Assembly (NCBI GenBank): GCA_022508305.1
Contig: JAFLVM010000001.1
Coordinates: 706,341 to 770,340, forward strand
Reading direction: 5' to 3'
DNA: 64,000 nucleotides
Source of the DNA: Clostridiales bacterium
Lineage (GTDB): Bacteria; Bacillota; Clostridia; Christensenellales; CAG-314
Made by a program: the position numbers and the translations under genes. How positions within the stretch are numbered: the stretch's first letter is position 1; each line of letters opens with the position of its first letter. Positions 32,306-40,901 of this stretch are shown piece after piece. A model generated the notes under the pieces. The model was not told the origin of the DNA, did not search any database, and worked only from the letters and a program-made list of their open reading frames with translations.

Positions 32306-32325
32306 TACTTGCCCCACCCACGGGG
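32306..32325 (+). repeat. Dispersed 20-bp hairpin repeat, copy D (opposite strand)
   Basis: TACTTGCCCCACCCACGGGG. The stem is CCCC/GGGG where copies B and C have CCTC/GAGG, a compensatory pair change. Confidence 0.5.
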
Positions 32326-32331
32326 TGAAAA

Positions 32332-32356
32332 ACAGCAGGAACGTTCGTCCTGCTGT
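32332..32356 (-). terminator. Terminator of Big2/LRR lipoprotein gene
   Basis: ACAGCAGGA/TCCTGCTGT nine-pair stem, seven-base loop, followed by TTTTC on the minus strand. Confidence 0.8.
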
Positions 32357-32395
32357 TTGCTGTTTTAAATTATTCAGTTTGCTACTTCACTATCG

Positions 32396-33841
32396 TTATG
32401 CCCAAATGGAAGGTTTGCCGTCCTTGTAGTACCAGAACTTGCCGTCTGTTGCGGGCTGCGTTGCGGAGTAGAAGTAAACTCTTGCATCCAAGAAGTCCTT
32501 TGCGCTGCCGCTATCAATTTTCGCCCAGTCCTCTGCCGTGCCGCCGTAGAAAACGGTGTTGAGGTTTGTATCGTATCCTGTGTAAAACGCATTACTTGCG
32601 ATACTCTCTACGCTTGCGGGAACGTAAATATTTGTCAAGCTTATGCACCAATAGAAAGCAAAACCTCCAATGCTCGTTGCGCCTTCGGGAATTGTAAGCG
32701 ATTGTGCGGTGTTGAGATAGAGATAATTACCCGTTTCTTTGTTTGTAACGTAGATTTTGCGCGCATTCGAGGCAGAGTTACTTCTGATATTACCAAGCCC
32801 CACAAGGTTGGGGATAGCGCACCATTCTGCCAAGTCGCCGTAGTAGTAAACGTTCAATGCCGTGCCTGTGTTGAATAGGTTTGAACCAAAATCCACTACG
32901 CTTGTCGGAATGTACACGCTGACGGTTTTACTGATGTCATCCTTGAACGCGCCGCTGTCGATACCCGTTACGGGTTTGCCGTTGTAGGTTGAGGGTATAA
33001 CGATTTTGGGTAGTCCAAAGGTCGAACTGCTGTACTTTGCCACCGAGTAAGCAACCACCTCGTCGCCTTCCTTGATTTCGGTAAATTTCAAGTCGGCTGT
33101 CACTGCAGGTCTAACCACGACGTAGCAGGTGGCTGTTTTGCCGCTGTCAGTGTGACGCGCGGTTATCGTTACAGTACCCTCCGCTTCGCCTGAAACCGTG
33201 CCGTTGTTGACCCTTGCCTTTGTATAGTCGGAGGACGACCAAGTAACGTCCTTGTACGTTGCGTTCGTCGGAGTGATGATTGGAATTAAATCCACCGTTT
33301 CGCCTTCGGTAATAAACACTAAAGTTTGGTCAAGAGTAAAGCTTTCCACTTGAACCAGCGCAGCGTCTACGTTGACGTTGCATGTCGCGCTAACACCGTC
33401 CGCAGTTGCGGTGATAACGGCATCACCTACACCAACTCCCGAAACGTAGCCGGTTTGGTCTACAGTTGCAATTTTTTCATCAGAGGACGTCCAAGTCACC
33501 TGACCGTTGGTGGCGTTAGATGGAAGCACCGTTGCGGTAAGTTTTCTGCCGCCGTTTACGCGTATTTCGATGGACGTTGGACTGATAGACACGCCGGTAA
33601 CGCGAACGGGGACCGAATCACCGCAAACGTCACATTTTCCGTTGCCGGTAGTGTCTTCGTGCGGCTCTTTTTCAATTATAGGCTCGTCGCAACCGTCGAC
33701 TTTACATTCTTTCCAGTGATGCGTGGTGTCACTTCCACGCTCATAATGATGCTCGTGTGTGTTGCACGCTGTCAATACAACCACCGCGACAAGTGACAAC
33801 ACCATGATTGCAAACAACGTAACAATCAGTTTCTTTTTCAT
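32396..33841 (-). CDS. Surface lipoprotein with Big2 domains and BspA-type leucine-rich repeats
   Basis: 481 residues. Lipobox VVLTAC puts the lipidated Cys at residue 26. A His/Cys-rich segment follows (HEHHYERGSDTTHHWKECKVDGCDEP, residues 29-54; CDVCGDS near 71), a pattern often seen before Big domains in gut Clostridia. Two bacterial Ig-like (Big2) domains follow: VTGVSISPTSIEI...ATVLPSNAT...VTWTSSDEKIATV near 81-160, and VESFTLDQTL...ITPTNATYKDVTWSSSD near 165-245. The C-terminal half has BspA-like LRR_5 repeats (IPEGATSIGGFAFYWC, VPASVESIASNAFY). Likely an adhesin or mucin/host-binding protein. AGGAGG ribosome binding site. It is divergent from the two-component system at 33999. Confidence 0.85.
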   Translation of the reverse strand: MKKKLIVTLFAIMVLSLVAVVVLTACNTHEHHYERGSDTTHHWKECKVDGCDEPIIEKEPHEDTTGNGKCDVCGDSVPVRVTGVSISPTSIEIRVNGGRKLTATVLPSNATNGQVTWTSSDEKIATVDQTGYVSGVGVGDAVITATADGVSATCNVNVDAALVQVESFTLDQTLVFITEGETVDLIPIITPTNATYKDVTWSSSDYTKARVNNGTVSGEAEGTVTITARHTDSGKTATCYVVVRPAVTADLKFTEIKEGDEVVAYSVAKYSSSTFGLPKIVIPSTYNGKPVTGIDSGAFKDDISKTVSVYIPTSVVDFGSNLFNTGTALNVYYYGDLAEWCAIPNLVGLGNIRSNSASNARKIYVTNKETGNYLYLNTAQSLTIPEGATSIGGFAFYWCISLTNIYVPASVESIASNAFYTGYDTNLNTVFYGGTAEDWAKIDSGSAKDFLDARVYFYSATQPATDGKFWYYKDGKPSIWA

Positions 33842-33963
33842 ATAGTCCTCCTGTTTTTGTTAAATTTTTGATGGCAAACTTTCACCAATTCGCCAATTTA
33901 TTTTATTATAAAAAACCGTGCGTTAAAAAAGCGTTAAAATGACCGCTCGTATCAGAAAATAAC

Positions 33964-33992
33964 TTGAAAAAATCCGCTAAAACCTGTACAAT
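33964..33992 (+). promoter_or_regulatory. Promoter of sensor kinase gene (leaderless position)
   Basis: TTGAAA (33964-33969), 17 bases, TACAAT (33987-33992). The start codon A is at 33999, seven bases after the -10 box, so the predicted transcript starts at the ATG itself. Confidence 0.7.
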
Positions 33993-33998
33993 AAAAGC

Positions 33999-35351
33999 AT
34001 GAAAAACAAGGTACTGCTATCTGCAATATTGGGACTGTCGATTTGCTTGGCTGTTGGAATTGCTATGCCGACAATTGTCACCTCAATCGGCGCAAATCCC
34101 ACGCAAAGTCCAACAATCGGAGCAACCTACGTTACCGTGTGCGGATTGTTGGTAGTGATAATGATTGTGGAAATCGTATCCGTTTTCAAAATTGACGATT
34201 CCACCTTCCACACCGCCTTACTGGCAGGAAGCCTCGTAGTGTTGTATGCGTTTTCCGTTGACATGCAGCTCTTTTTCGCCTACTTCGGCATAGATATTCC
34301 CAAGGTCGCTTTCGGTATTGCAAGCGAAATAGCGTTTGTATTTGCCATGTCCTGCTGCTGTTGGTTCATGACGTACACCTACAATCTGCGCGTTGACGGC
34401 TCGTCTCTTGCCTACGTTGCCGTTCCAAGCGTGCTTGCGCTCACCGCCTACTCCATTACTCTTATGCTGGGATACGGTTACATTGCGCATTTCGTAATTG
34501 TCGTAATTTTCTCAATAGCCTTTTGCCGAGTGCTTCGCCGAGCGGGGAAAAAGGCGAAAATGGGCGTAACGACCTATCTTGCCGTCGGCGTTTTTTGCCT
34601 GAGCATTGGCGCCCAAAGTACAAACGCCCTGTTCTACAGCGGAGCAACCGTTGCCGTACCCGCGCTGACGCTCGCATACGCTATACTTACTGTATGTATG
34701 TTTGCCGGCGTGTATCTTGCTTTTTGTATACGTACCGACCTCAAAGCAGTTCGCTCAAACGAGTACAAGCATCAGGCAGAGCTGTACGAGACCAAAGCGC
34801 TGGCAAATCAGATAAAACCGCACTTTATTTTCAATTCTCTTGAAGCGGTGAGAGCGCTGTACCACAAGGACGTTGCCTCGGGTGACGCGGCGGTGAATTT
34901 ACTTGCGGATTTTTTGCGAGCAAGCATAAACTCATTTGACAGCGAGCTGATACCTTTTGAAACGGAAATAGACAACGTTTTCAACTACACCGAGTTTGAA
35001 AACTTAAAGCGTACGGACAAAATAGAGGTAATATTCGACATAGACTACACCGAATTCAGCGTGCCACCGTTGTCCATTCAGCCCTTTGTGGAAAACGCAA
35101 TGAAGTACAGCGGTGTTGGCGAAATTGAAAATGGGAAAATAATCATTTCCTCCTATAAGAAGGACAACACCGCCGTAGTGGAAATTTACGACAACGGTAA
35201 GGGCTTTAACGTGACGGAAATCCCCAACAGCTCGCACGGAATAAAGAATGCATGCGGACGGTTTGCGTTGGCGCTTGGGGTCACTCCGGAAATAAAAAGT
35301 GAAGTAGGAGTTGGAACAAGCATCAAAATCGTGATAGATTTGACGAAATAA
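33999..35351 (+). CDS. Membrane sensor histidine kinase, LytS-like
   Basis: 450 residues. Seven or eight membrane helices fill residues 5-245, with no large outer domain, so the signal is likely sensed in or near the membrane. The His-kinase domain begins with NQIKPHFIFNSLEAV (phosphorylated His275), which is the HisKA_7/LytS-type motif. The ATPase part has PPLSIQPFVENAMKYSG (N box), IYDNGKGFN (G1) and GVGTSIKIVI (G2). It phosphorylates the response regulator 10 bases downstream. No ribosome binding site is present and the promoter is placed for a leaderless message. The target genes are not known; the divergent surface lipoprotein is one candidate. Confidence 0.9.
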   Translation: MKNKVLLSAILGLSICLAVGIAMPTIVTSIGANPTQSPTIGATYVTVCGLLVVIMIVEIVSVFKIDDSTFHTALLAGSLVVLYAFSVDMQLFFAYFGIDIPKVAFGIASEIAFVFAMSCCCWFMTYTYNLRVDGSSLAYVAVPSVLALTAYSITLMLGYGYIAHFVIVVIFSIAFCRVLRRAGKKAKMGVTTYLAVGVFCLSIGAQSTNALFYSGATVAVPALTLAYAILTVCMFAGVYLAFCIRTDLKAVRSNEYKHQAELYETKALANQIKPHFIFNSLEAVRALYHKDVASGDAAVNLLADFLRASINSFDSELIPFETEIDNVFNYTEFENLKRTDKIEVIFDIDYTEFSVPPLSIQPFVENAMKYSGVGEIENGKIIISSYKKDNTAVVEIYDNGKGFNVTEIPNSSHGIKNACGRFALALGVTPEIKSEVGVGTSIKIVIDLTK

Positions 35352-35361
35352 AAGGTGAAAG

Positions 35362-36150
35362 ATGAAAATAGTCGTAGTTGACGATGAAATGTATGCGTTA
35401 CAATCCTTTTTAAGCGAGATTATCGACGTAGACGTAGATTGCAAGTTCTTCAAGGACGATGAAAAAGCCATTCTGGATTACGTATCGAAAAACGAGGTCG
35501 CCGCTGTCTTTTGTGACGTAGGTATGCCCAATATCAACGGCGTGGCGCTTGCGGAAAAGTTAATCGCGCAGCAACCGGACGTGGCAATCGTATTCGTTAC
35601 CGGCATGTCCTTGACAATGTCCGACCTGAGCGAGAGTGTGAGAGCAAACACGTTAGGATTTTTGTACAAGCCCTACAACGCCGACAAGCTCACGGAGTTT
35701 GTGAACGTTATCAGGAAGCGTACGCCCATCCTCTCTGTAAAAATGTTTGACGTGTTTGACTGTTTCGTAGACGGCAAGCTCGTTATGTTTTCGTCTGCAA
35801 AGTCCAAAGAACTGTTGGCGTTGCTTGTCGCCTACAACGGAAACAGCCTGACAATGACGGACGCGATAGACCATTTGTGGCCAAACTCCACCGTAGAAAA
35901 AGCCAAAGTGCTGTACCGCAACGCCGTGTTCAGGCTACGCAGGGCGCTTGCTGACGCGGGTGTAAATTGCGTGAGCTTTGGACGCGCTTTGCTGACGTTG
36001 GACAAAACGCGAGTGCAGTGCGACTACTGGGATTACCTGCAGTTAGGCGGCGACGCGTATCGGGGAGAGTTTTGCAAGAACTACGATTGGAGTATAGAGT
36101 ACCTACCCAATTTGGACAAGATAGCAAATCTTACAAAAAAGTCAAGTTAA
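35362..36150 (+). CDS. Response regulator with SARP/BTAD-type DNA-binding domain
   Basis: 262 residues. The receiver domain has acidic pocket DDE (residues 7-9), phosphorylated Asp52 in FCDVGMPNING, a Thr in FVTGMS and Lys103 in LYKPYN. The C-terminal half is not the LytTR domain usually paired with LytS-like kinases. It reads TDAIDHLWPNSTVEKAKVLYRNAVFRLRRALADAG, a SARP-type winged helix, followed by a short remnant of an activator domain (DAYRGEFCKNYDWSIEYLPN). AAGGTGAAAG site before the ATG. Partner of the kinase 10 bases upstream. Its stop codon lies in the loop of the terminator. Confidence 0.88.
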   Translation: MKIVVVDDEMYALQSFLSEIIDVDVDCKFFKDDEKAILDYVSKNEVAAVFCDVGMPNINGVALAEKLIAQQPDVAIVFVTGMSLTMSDLSESVRANTLGFLYKPYNADKLTEFVNVIRKRTPILSVKMFDVFDCFVDGKLVMFSSAKSKELLALLVAYNGNSLTMTDAIDHLWPNSTVEKAKVLYRNAVFRLRRALADAGVNCVSFGRALLTLDKTRVQCDYWDYLQLGGDAYRGEFCKNYDWSIEYLPNLDKIANLTKKSS

Positions 36151-36165
36151 TTGCTTGACTTTTTT
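36135..36165. terminator. Bidirectional terminator between response regulator and spmB
   Basis: AAAAAAGTCAAG/CTTGACTTTTTT, 12-pair symmetrical stem with a seven-base loop. It serves the plus-strand regulator, whose stop codon (36148-36150) lies in the loop, and the minus-strand spmB. Confidence 0.9.
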
Positions 36166-36167
36166 CG

Positions 36168-36671
36168 TTACATAATTCTACACAATAGACAGGCGACGAC
36201 ACTGCCCAGTAAATTGCACAGTAAAGCGATTGGAATAGCGAAACCCGTACGTTTAACGCGCGTACCGGCAAAGTACACCGACGCAACGTAGAACACCGTC
36301 TCGCTACTGCCCATGATAACAGACGCGCACCTTCCAACGTAGCTGTCCACTCCGTAGGTGTTGTACACGTCGGTTAAAATTGCTAAACTACCGCTACCTG
36401 AAAACGGTCGCAGAAGCACCAACTGCACCACCTCGCTTGGTACTCCGAGCAACTTAAATGGCGGGGCAAGAAATTTCGTAACGTATACGTCCAGTCCGCT
36501 TGCATGCAATGCATTTACCATGATGAAGATTGCCGCAAGGTAGGGAAAAATGGAAATGGACAAATTGAAGGATTTTTTTGCGCCCAGCACAAAGCTGTCG
36601 TAAACGTTGACGCGCTTGATTAGTCCCGTGACAAGCACGGCGATTAGCAAAATAGGTACAACGTAGTTCAT
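36168..36671 (-). CDS. spmB: Spore maturation protein B
   Basis: 167 residues, membrane protein with about four helices and the nucleoside-recognition (Gate) signature: GAKKSFNLSISIFPYLAAIFIMVNALHASG (parts GAKKSFNLSI, IFPYLAAIFIMVNAL), LLRPFSGSGSLAILTD and VIMGSSETVFYVASVYF. SpmA and SpmB act together in the mother cell in spore core dehydration. I start at ATG 36671, which overlaps the spmA stop (ATGA) and has GAGGTGG upstream. An ATG 21 bases earlier lies within spmA. Confidence 0.94.
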   Translation of the reverse strand: MNYVVPILLIAVLVTGLIKRVNVYDSFVLGAKKSFNLSISIFPYLAAIFIMVNALHASGLDVYVTKFLAPPFKLLGVPSEVVQLVLLRPFSGSGSLAILTDVYNTYGVDSYVGRCASVIMGSSETVFYVASVYFAGTRVKRTGFAIPIALLCNLLGSVVACLLCRIM

Positions 36672-37255
36672 ACCACCTCGCCGGTGAGGCAAGTAGGGTT
36701 TTGCGCAGGCTTGCCATACATTAAAAATACGAGCGCAACGCCCACGACGGACGTTACGATTGTGGACAGTAAATTAGGCAGAAGAATGTCCGCGGGGTTT
36801 GCCGAGCCCATGGACGCGCGCAAGCCTATTACCGTTGTGGGAATCAACTGTACGCTTGTCGCGTTGACGACGAACAGCATTGCCCCACTGCGGGACAGTT
36901 TTTCTTCCTTTTCCATTATCTGGATTGCATTTATTGCCGAGGGTGTTGCGGCGTTGCCCACTCCAAGCAGATTTGACGCAAGATTGAGCGAAATGTACTC
37001 CGACGCCGCCTTTTCGACGTTACCGTACAAAAACTTGTTGAGTGGCGCAAAGCATTTGGACAAGCCCTCGACGAGCTTGCACCTTTCCGCCACTTCGAAT
37101 ATGCCCAGCCACAAACAGTACACGCCTACAAGCCCCAAAGCCGTGGTCAACGCCTGAGCCGAGCTGTCAAGGCAGACGGTAAGCACGCTTTGCGGATTAG
37201 TAATCGTCAACGCCACAAGGGCAACGACCGTCACTACCGTCCACACGATATTCAT
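36668..37255 (-). CDS. spmA: Spore maturation protein A
   Basis: 195 residues, membrane protein with the Gate-domain pattern LASNLLGVGNAATPSAINAIQIM (parts LASNLLGVGNAATPSAIN), LVGVYCLWLGIFEVAERCKLVE and LFVVNATSVQLIPTTVIGLRA, all typical of SpmA. It forms a pair with spmB through an ATGA overlap. The last codons contain copy B of the 20-bp dispersed repeat, which gives the C-terminal TCLTGEVV, so a repeat has been taken into the coding end. Confirms a sporulating host together with spoIIE. Confidence 0.94.
   Translation of the reverse strand: MNIVWTVVTVVALVALTITNPQSVLTVCLDSSAQALTTALGLVGVYCLWLGIFEVAERCKLVEGLSKCFAPLNKFLYGNVEKAASEYISLNLASNLLGVGNAATPSAINAIQIMEKEEKLSRSGAMLFVVNATSVQLIPTTVIGLRASMGSANPADILLPNLLSTIVTSVVGVALVFLMYGKPAQNPTCLTGEVV
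36676..36695 (-). repeat. Dispersed 20-bp hairpin repeat, copy B (inside spmA end)
   Basis: Minus strand TACTTGCCTCACCGGCGAGG. Stem CCTC/GAGG, loop ACCGGC. It also supplies the ribosome binding site region of spmB. Confidence 0.6.
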
Positions 37256-37314
37256 AACACGCTTGTCCTAAAGTGTTTCATACAGTAGTTTATTACCGTA
37301 CTAAACAAAACTTG

Positions 37315-37343
37315 TTTACAAAAAGGGGTAAACACTGTATAAT
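37315..37343 (+). promoter_or_regulatory. Promoter of metG operon
   Basis: TTTACA (37315-37320), 17 bases, TATAAT (37338-37343). Confidence 0.8.
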
Positions 37344-37436
37344 AAATTTTGGCGTTAATTAAGATATACACAATTAAATGCTAAAATATCGCGGCAGTTT
37401 CATTAGCTGTTGGCGAAAAACCGAGAGGTATACACA

Positions 37437-39377
37437 ATGAGTACAAAGAGCAAAAAAACTTACTACATCACCACACCCATTTACTACAGCAGCGGCAGTT
37501 TTCACCTCGGACACTGCTACACGACGGTAATCTGCGACGCAATCGCACGTTTTAAGCGTATGGACGGCTACGACGTGTTCTATCTCACAGGTACTGACGA
37601 ACACGGTCAGAAAGTTCAACAAAAGGCGGAAGCAGCGGGCGTTACTCCCAAGCAGTACGTGGACAGATTGTACGACCAAATCGTTGAGCTGTGGAAGGTG
37701 TTAGGCATTTCCTACGACAAGTTTATTCGCACCACCGACGGCTACCACGAGGCTACGGTTCAAAAGGTGTACGAAAAGCTACTTGCAAGCGGCGACATCT
37801 ACAAATCTCAATACGAGGGTTGGTACTGCACTCCCTGCGAATCATTTTGGACGGAAAGTCAGCTCGTAGACGGCAAGTGCCCCGACTGCGGACGTGAAGT
37901 GAAGCTGCAAAAAGAGGAAAGTTACTTCTTCCGTCTGAGTAAGTATCAAGACCGCCTCATTAAATTCTACGAAGAAAATCCCGAGTTCATTTCGCCCAAA
38001 TCGCGCATGAACGAAATGATAAACAACTTCATTAAGCCCGGACTCAAGGATTTGTGCATTTCCCGCACCACCTTCGACTGGGGAATTAAGCTGCCTTTTG
38101 ACCAAAAGCACGTCGCCTACGTGTGGATTGACGCGCTGACCAACTACATCACGGCGCTCGGCTACCTTCAGGACGACCACAAGCTGTACGACAAGTTTTG
38201 GCCGGCAGACCTCCACATGGTGGGCAAGGAAATCGTGCGTTTCCACACCATCATTTGGCCGGCTCTGCTGATGGCTCTCGATTTGCCGCTACCCAAAAAG
38301 GTTTACGGACACGGTTGGCTGCTGTTCGGCAACGACAAGATGAGTAAGTCCAAAGGCAACGTCGTAGACCCGATTGTTCTTGCAGGACGTTACGGCGCGG
38401 ACGTTATTCGCTACTTTTTGCTTCGCGAAATTCCATTCGGAAGCGACGGCGTGTACACCAACGAGGCGCTGCTCGTTCGAACCAACGCAGACTTGGTAAA
38501 CGACCTCGGCAACCTCGTTTCCCGCACTACCGCAATGGTAACGCAGTACTTTGGAGGCACGATTCCGCAACCCAACGCATATACCGAACTGGACAAGGAG
38601 CTAATCTCTCTTTGCGAGGGAACGCTAAGTAAAGTTCGCGCGGATATTGACAATTTGTCCGCTCCCGATGCTTTAGTTGACATATTCAAAATAATTCAAC
38701 GCGCAAACAAGTACATTGACGAAACCATGCCTTGGGCGCTCAACAAGGCGGGCGACAAAGAACGTCTTGCAACGGTCATGTACGTACTGTGCGAGTGCAT
38801 ACGCTATTCAGCAACGCTGCTTACGCCCTTTATTCCATCAACAAGCGAAGTTATTTTCGGTAAATTAGGTTTGCCCGCGCCTAAAAACTTCACAAAACTT
38901 GCTAAATTCGGACAAATCGGTAGCGGCGTTACGGTAAATAAGGGTGAAAACCTGTTTAACCGCATTGACGTTGACAAGGAACTCAAGGAATTGGACAAAA
39001 TAGCAGAGCAGCAGGCAAAACCCGTTCAAAAAGTTGAAGAAAAGCCCGCCGAAGAACAAATTTCCATTGAGGACTTCGCAAAGGTCAAACTGTGCACGGC
39101 AAAAGTACTTAGCTGCGAAAAAGTGGCTAAAAGTGACAAGCTGCTCGTATTCAAGCTGCAGGTTGGCGACGAAATCCGTCAGGTTGTCAGCGGAATTGCG
39201 CAGTACTACACTCCCGAGTACATGATAGGCAAGACTGTCGTACTTGTCAAAAACCTTAAACCTGCAAAAATTCGCGGCGTGGACAGTAACGGTATGATAC
39301 TGTGCGCCGCAGACGGCAAAAGCGTCGTGTTCGTCACTCCCGAAAAGGAAATGGACAGCGGCAAGGAAGTCAGATAA
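37437..39377 (+). CDS. metG: Methionyl-tRNA synthetase
   Basis: 646 residues. Charges tRNA-Met. Class I signatures: HLGH at residues 23-26 (HIGH equivalent) and DKMSKSKGN near 300. A single zinc knuckle CTPC...CPDC lies near 125-148. TGTDEHGQKVQQKA near 53 is the catalytic loop. The C-terminal domain (about 540-646) is the dimerising EMAP-type tRNA-binding OB fold (KVKLCTAKVLSCEKVAKSDKLLVF). The ATG at 37437 has GAGAGGT upstream; an in-frame TTG 27 bases earlier is not needed. tatD overlaps its stop codon by one base. Confidence 0.97.
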   Translation: MSTKSKKTYYITTPIYYSSGSFHLGHCYTTVICDAIARFKRMDGYDVFYLTGTDEHGQKVQQKAEAAGVTPKQYVDRLYDQIVELWKVLGISYDKFIRTTDGYHEATVQKVYEKLLASGDIYKSQYEGWYCTPCESFWTESQLVDGKCPDCGREVKLQKEESYFFRLSKYQDRLIKFYEENPEFISPKSRMNEMINNFIKPGLKDLCISRTTFDWGIKLPFDQKHVAYVWIDALTNYITALGYLQDDHKLYDKFWPADLHMVGKEIVRFHTIIWPALLMALDLPLPKKVYGHGWLLFGNDKMSKSKGNVVDPIVLAGRYGADVIRYFLLREIPFGSDGVYTNEALLVRTNADLVNDLGNLVSRTTAMVTQYFGGTIPQPNAYTELDKELISLCEGTLSKVRADIDNLSAPDALVDIFKIIQRANKYIDETMPWALNKAGDKERLATVMYVLCECIRYSATLLTPFIPSTSEVIFGKLGLPAPKNFTKLAKFGQIGSGVTVNKGENLFNRIDVDKELKELDKIAEQQAKPVQKVEEKPAEEQISIEDFAKVKLCTAKVLSCEKVAKSDKLLVFKLQVGDEIRQVVSGIAQYYTPEYMIGKTVVLVKNLKPAKIRGVDSNGMILCAADGKSVVFVTPEKEMDSGKEVR

Positions 39378-40159
39378 TGATAGACAGTCATTTGCACCTC
39401 GACGACGAACGCCTTGCGGACAAGGTTGACGAAATAGTAAACGCTTTTGCAGAACATGGCATAGAGTTTGTCATAAACAACAGCTGTGACATGCAAACCA
39501 TGCTCGCGGGCGTGGATTTGGCAAACCGCTACGAAAAAGTATTCGCAACCGTTGGCATACATCCTCACGAAAGCAAGCATTTTAACCGTGAGTTTGTGTC
39601 AAAAATGAAGCAATTGGCAACTAACCCAAAAGTCGTTGCAGTCGGTGAAATAGGTTTGGACTACTTCTACGACCTTTCGGACAGGCAAACACAACGGGAC
39701 GTATTCGCCGAGCAGATTGAAATTGCCGACCAATTACACTTGCCGTTGACGTTGCATATTCGAGACGCCTACGGTGACGCCTGGGACATTTTGCGCGCGC
39801 AAAAGAAATATCTTAACAACGGCGTGCTGTGGCATTGCTACAGCGGAAGCGCGGAATTTGCAAGGCAAGCGGCTAATGTTGGACACTACTTCGCTTTTGG
39901 CGGAGCAATCACCTTCAAAAATGCTAAAAAGCACGACGTGTTCGAGCAAGTACCATTTGACAGAGTGTTGAGCGAAACGGACAGCCCCTACATGTCTCCC
40001 GAGCCTCTGCGCGGAAGAACGAATACGCCGCTGAACGTACCGATAATCGTTGCCAAAATGGCTGAGTACTACGGCAAGGACGTTCACGAGGTTGAGGCGC
40101 AAATCCACGAAAACACCTTGAGTCTGTTCCCGAAAATTAAAAAGTATTTGAACAGATAA
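39377..40159 (+). CDS. tatD: TatD-family metal-dependent nuclease
   Basis: 260 residues. TIM-barrel metallohydrolase with DSHLHLDD (residues 3-10, metal-binding His pair), GIHPHE near 63, VGEIGLDYFYD near 87 (metal-bridging Glu), LHIRDA near 128, HCYSGS near 150 and ETDSPYMSPEPLRGRTNTP near 203. TatD acts as a 3'-5' exonuclease in DNA repair and RNA quality control. The ATG at 39377 shares a base with the metG stop, with AAGGAAG before it. The next gene encodes the radical SAM protein typically linked to tatD. Confidence 0.95.
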   Translation: MIDSHLHLDDERLADKVDEIVNAFAEHGIEFVINNSCDMQTMLAGVDLANRYEKVFATVGIHPHESKHFNREFVSKMKQLATNPKVVAVGEIGLDYFYDLSDRQTQRDVFAEQIEIADQLHLPLTLHIRDAYGDAWDILRAQKKYLNNGVLWHCYSGSAEFARQAANVGHYFAFGGAITFKNAKKHDVFEQVPFDRVLSETDSPYMSPEPLRGRTNTPLNVPIIVAKMAEYYGKDVHEVEAQIHENTLSLFPKIKKYLNR

Positions 40160-40163
40160 ACAT

Positions 40164-40183
40164 AAATCTAATTAGTTAGATTT
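40164..40183. repeat. Perfect inverted repeat between tatD and radical SAM gene
   Basis: AAATCTAA-TTAG-TTAGATTT, eight-pair arms. The following T-run is short, so it is either a weak processing or attenuation hairpin or an operator. Confidence 0.5.
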
Positions 40184-40194
40184 TAACTATCACT

Positions 40195-40788
40195 ATGAAT
40201 AACTACGTTTACATTATTGGCAACAAAATTTATATCAACCTCACCAACCGTTGCAGCAACAACTGTGACTTCTGCATACGGCAAGGTAGGCAAGGCATGG
40301 CGGACACTACTCTTTGGTTGGACTGCGAGCCGACAGCCGAGGACGTAATAGAACAACTGCCTCTAAACCTTGACGACTACGACAGTGAAGTGGTATTCTG
40401 CGGATTTGGCGAACCAACCTACAATCTTGAAGCCTTGGACGAGGTGGCAAGCTACCTTCATTGCGTGGACAAAACTACGCGCATAAACACCAACGGGCAA
40501 GCAAACCTCATACACAACGAGGACGTTACCGACTTGATTGTTACAAGTTGCGACGTAATCAACGTGTCGTTGAACGAATGTACTGCTGAAAAATATCAAA
40601 AACACTGCAAGAGTATTTTCGGCGCTAAGGCGTACGGGGCATTACTGGAATTTGCCTCACTGTGCAAACAGCGTGGCGGAAACGTCGTATTTTCCGTTGT
40701 AGACAGCATCGGCGAGAAAGATATTGCGGAATGTCAAAAGCTCGCCGACAAATTGAGAATACCGCTAAGAGTCAGAATTAAAGAGTAA
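40195..40788 (+). CDS. TatD-associated radical SAM protein
   Basis: 197 residues. The 4Fe-4S motif is CSNNCDFC (C-x3-C-x2-C, residues 22-29), after the opening YIINLTNRCSNNC-type strand seen here as IYINLTNR. FCGFGEPTYNLEAL near 73 is the GGE/SAM-binding strand and RINTNGQ near 95 follows. Length and the position next to tatD match the family named TatD-linked radical SAM protein, whose reaction is unknown. No ribosome binding site is visible before the ATG. It is followed by a terminator, so it closes the metG operon. Confidence 0.88.
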   Translation: MNNYVYIIGNKIYINLTNRCSNNCDFCIRQGRQGMADTTLWLDCEPTAEDVIEQLPLNLDDYDSEVVFCGFGEPTYNLEALDEVASYLHCVDKTTRINTNGQANLIHNEDVTDLIVTSCDVINVSLNECTAEKYQKHCKSIFGAKAYGALLEFASLCKQRGGNVVFSVVDSIGEKDIAECQKLADKLRIPLRVRIKE

Positions 40789-40831
40789 CACGTCGAAGGT
40801 AGAAGCAAGTAAATAAAAATCAAATTTTCTA

Positions 40832-40859
40832 AAAGTCTCTATTACACAATGGAGACTTT
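40832..40859 (+). terminator. Terminator of metG-tatD-rSAM operon
   Basis: AAAGTCTC/GAGACTTT stem with a 12-base loop, followed by ATTTTTG. Confidence 0.75.
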
Positions 40860-40866
40860 ATTTTTG

Positions 40867-40895
40867 TTGGCATAATAAAAAAAATAATATATAAT
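40867..40895 (+). promoter_or_regulatory. Promoter of queH (leaderless position)
   Basis: TTGGCA (40867-40872), 17 bases, TATAAT (40890-40895). The ATG begins at 40902, the predicted +1. Confidence 0.75.
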
Positions 40896-40901
40896 TGAAT
40901 T

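Noticed and set aside
37256-37436. T-box leader for metG
   Set aside because: No T-box sequence or specifier/antiterminator pattern is present between promoter and metG.
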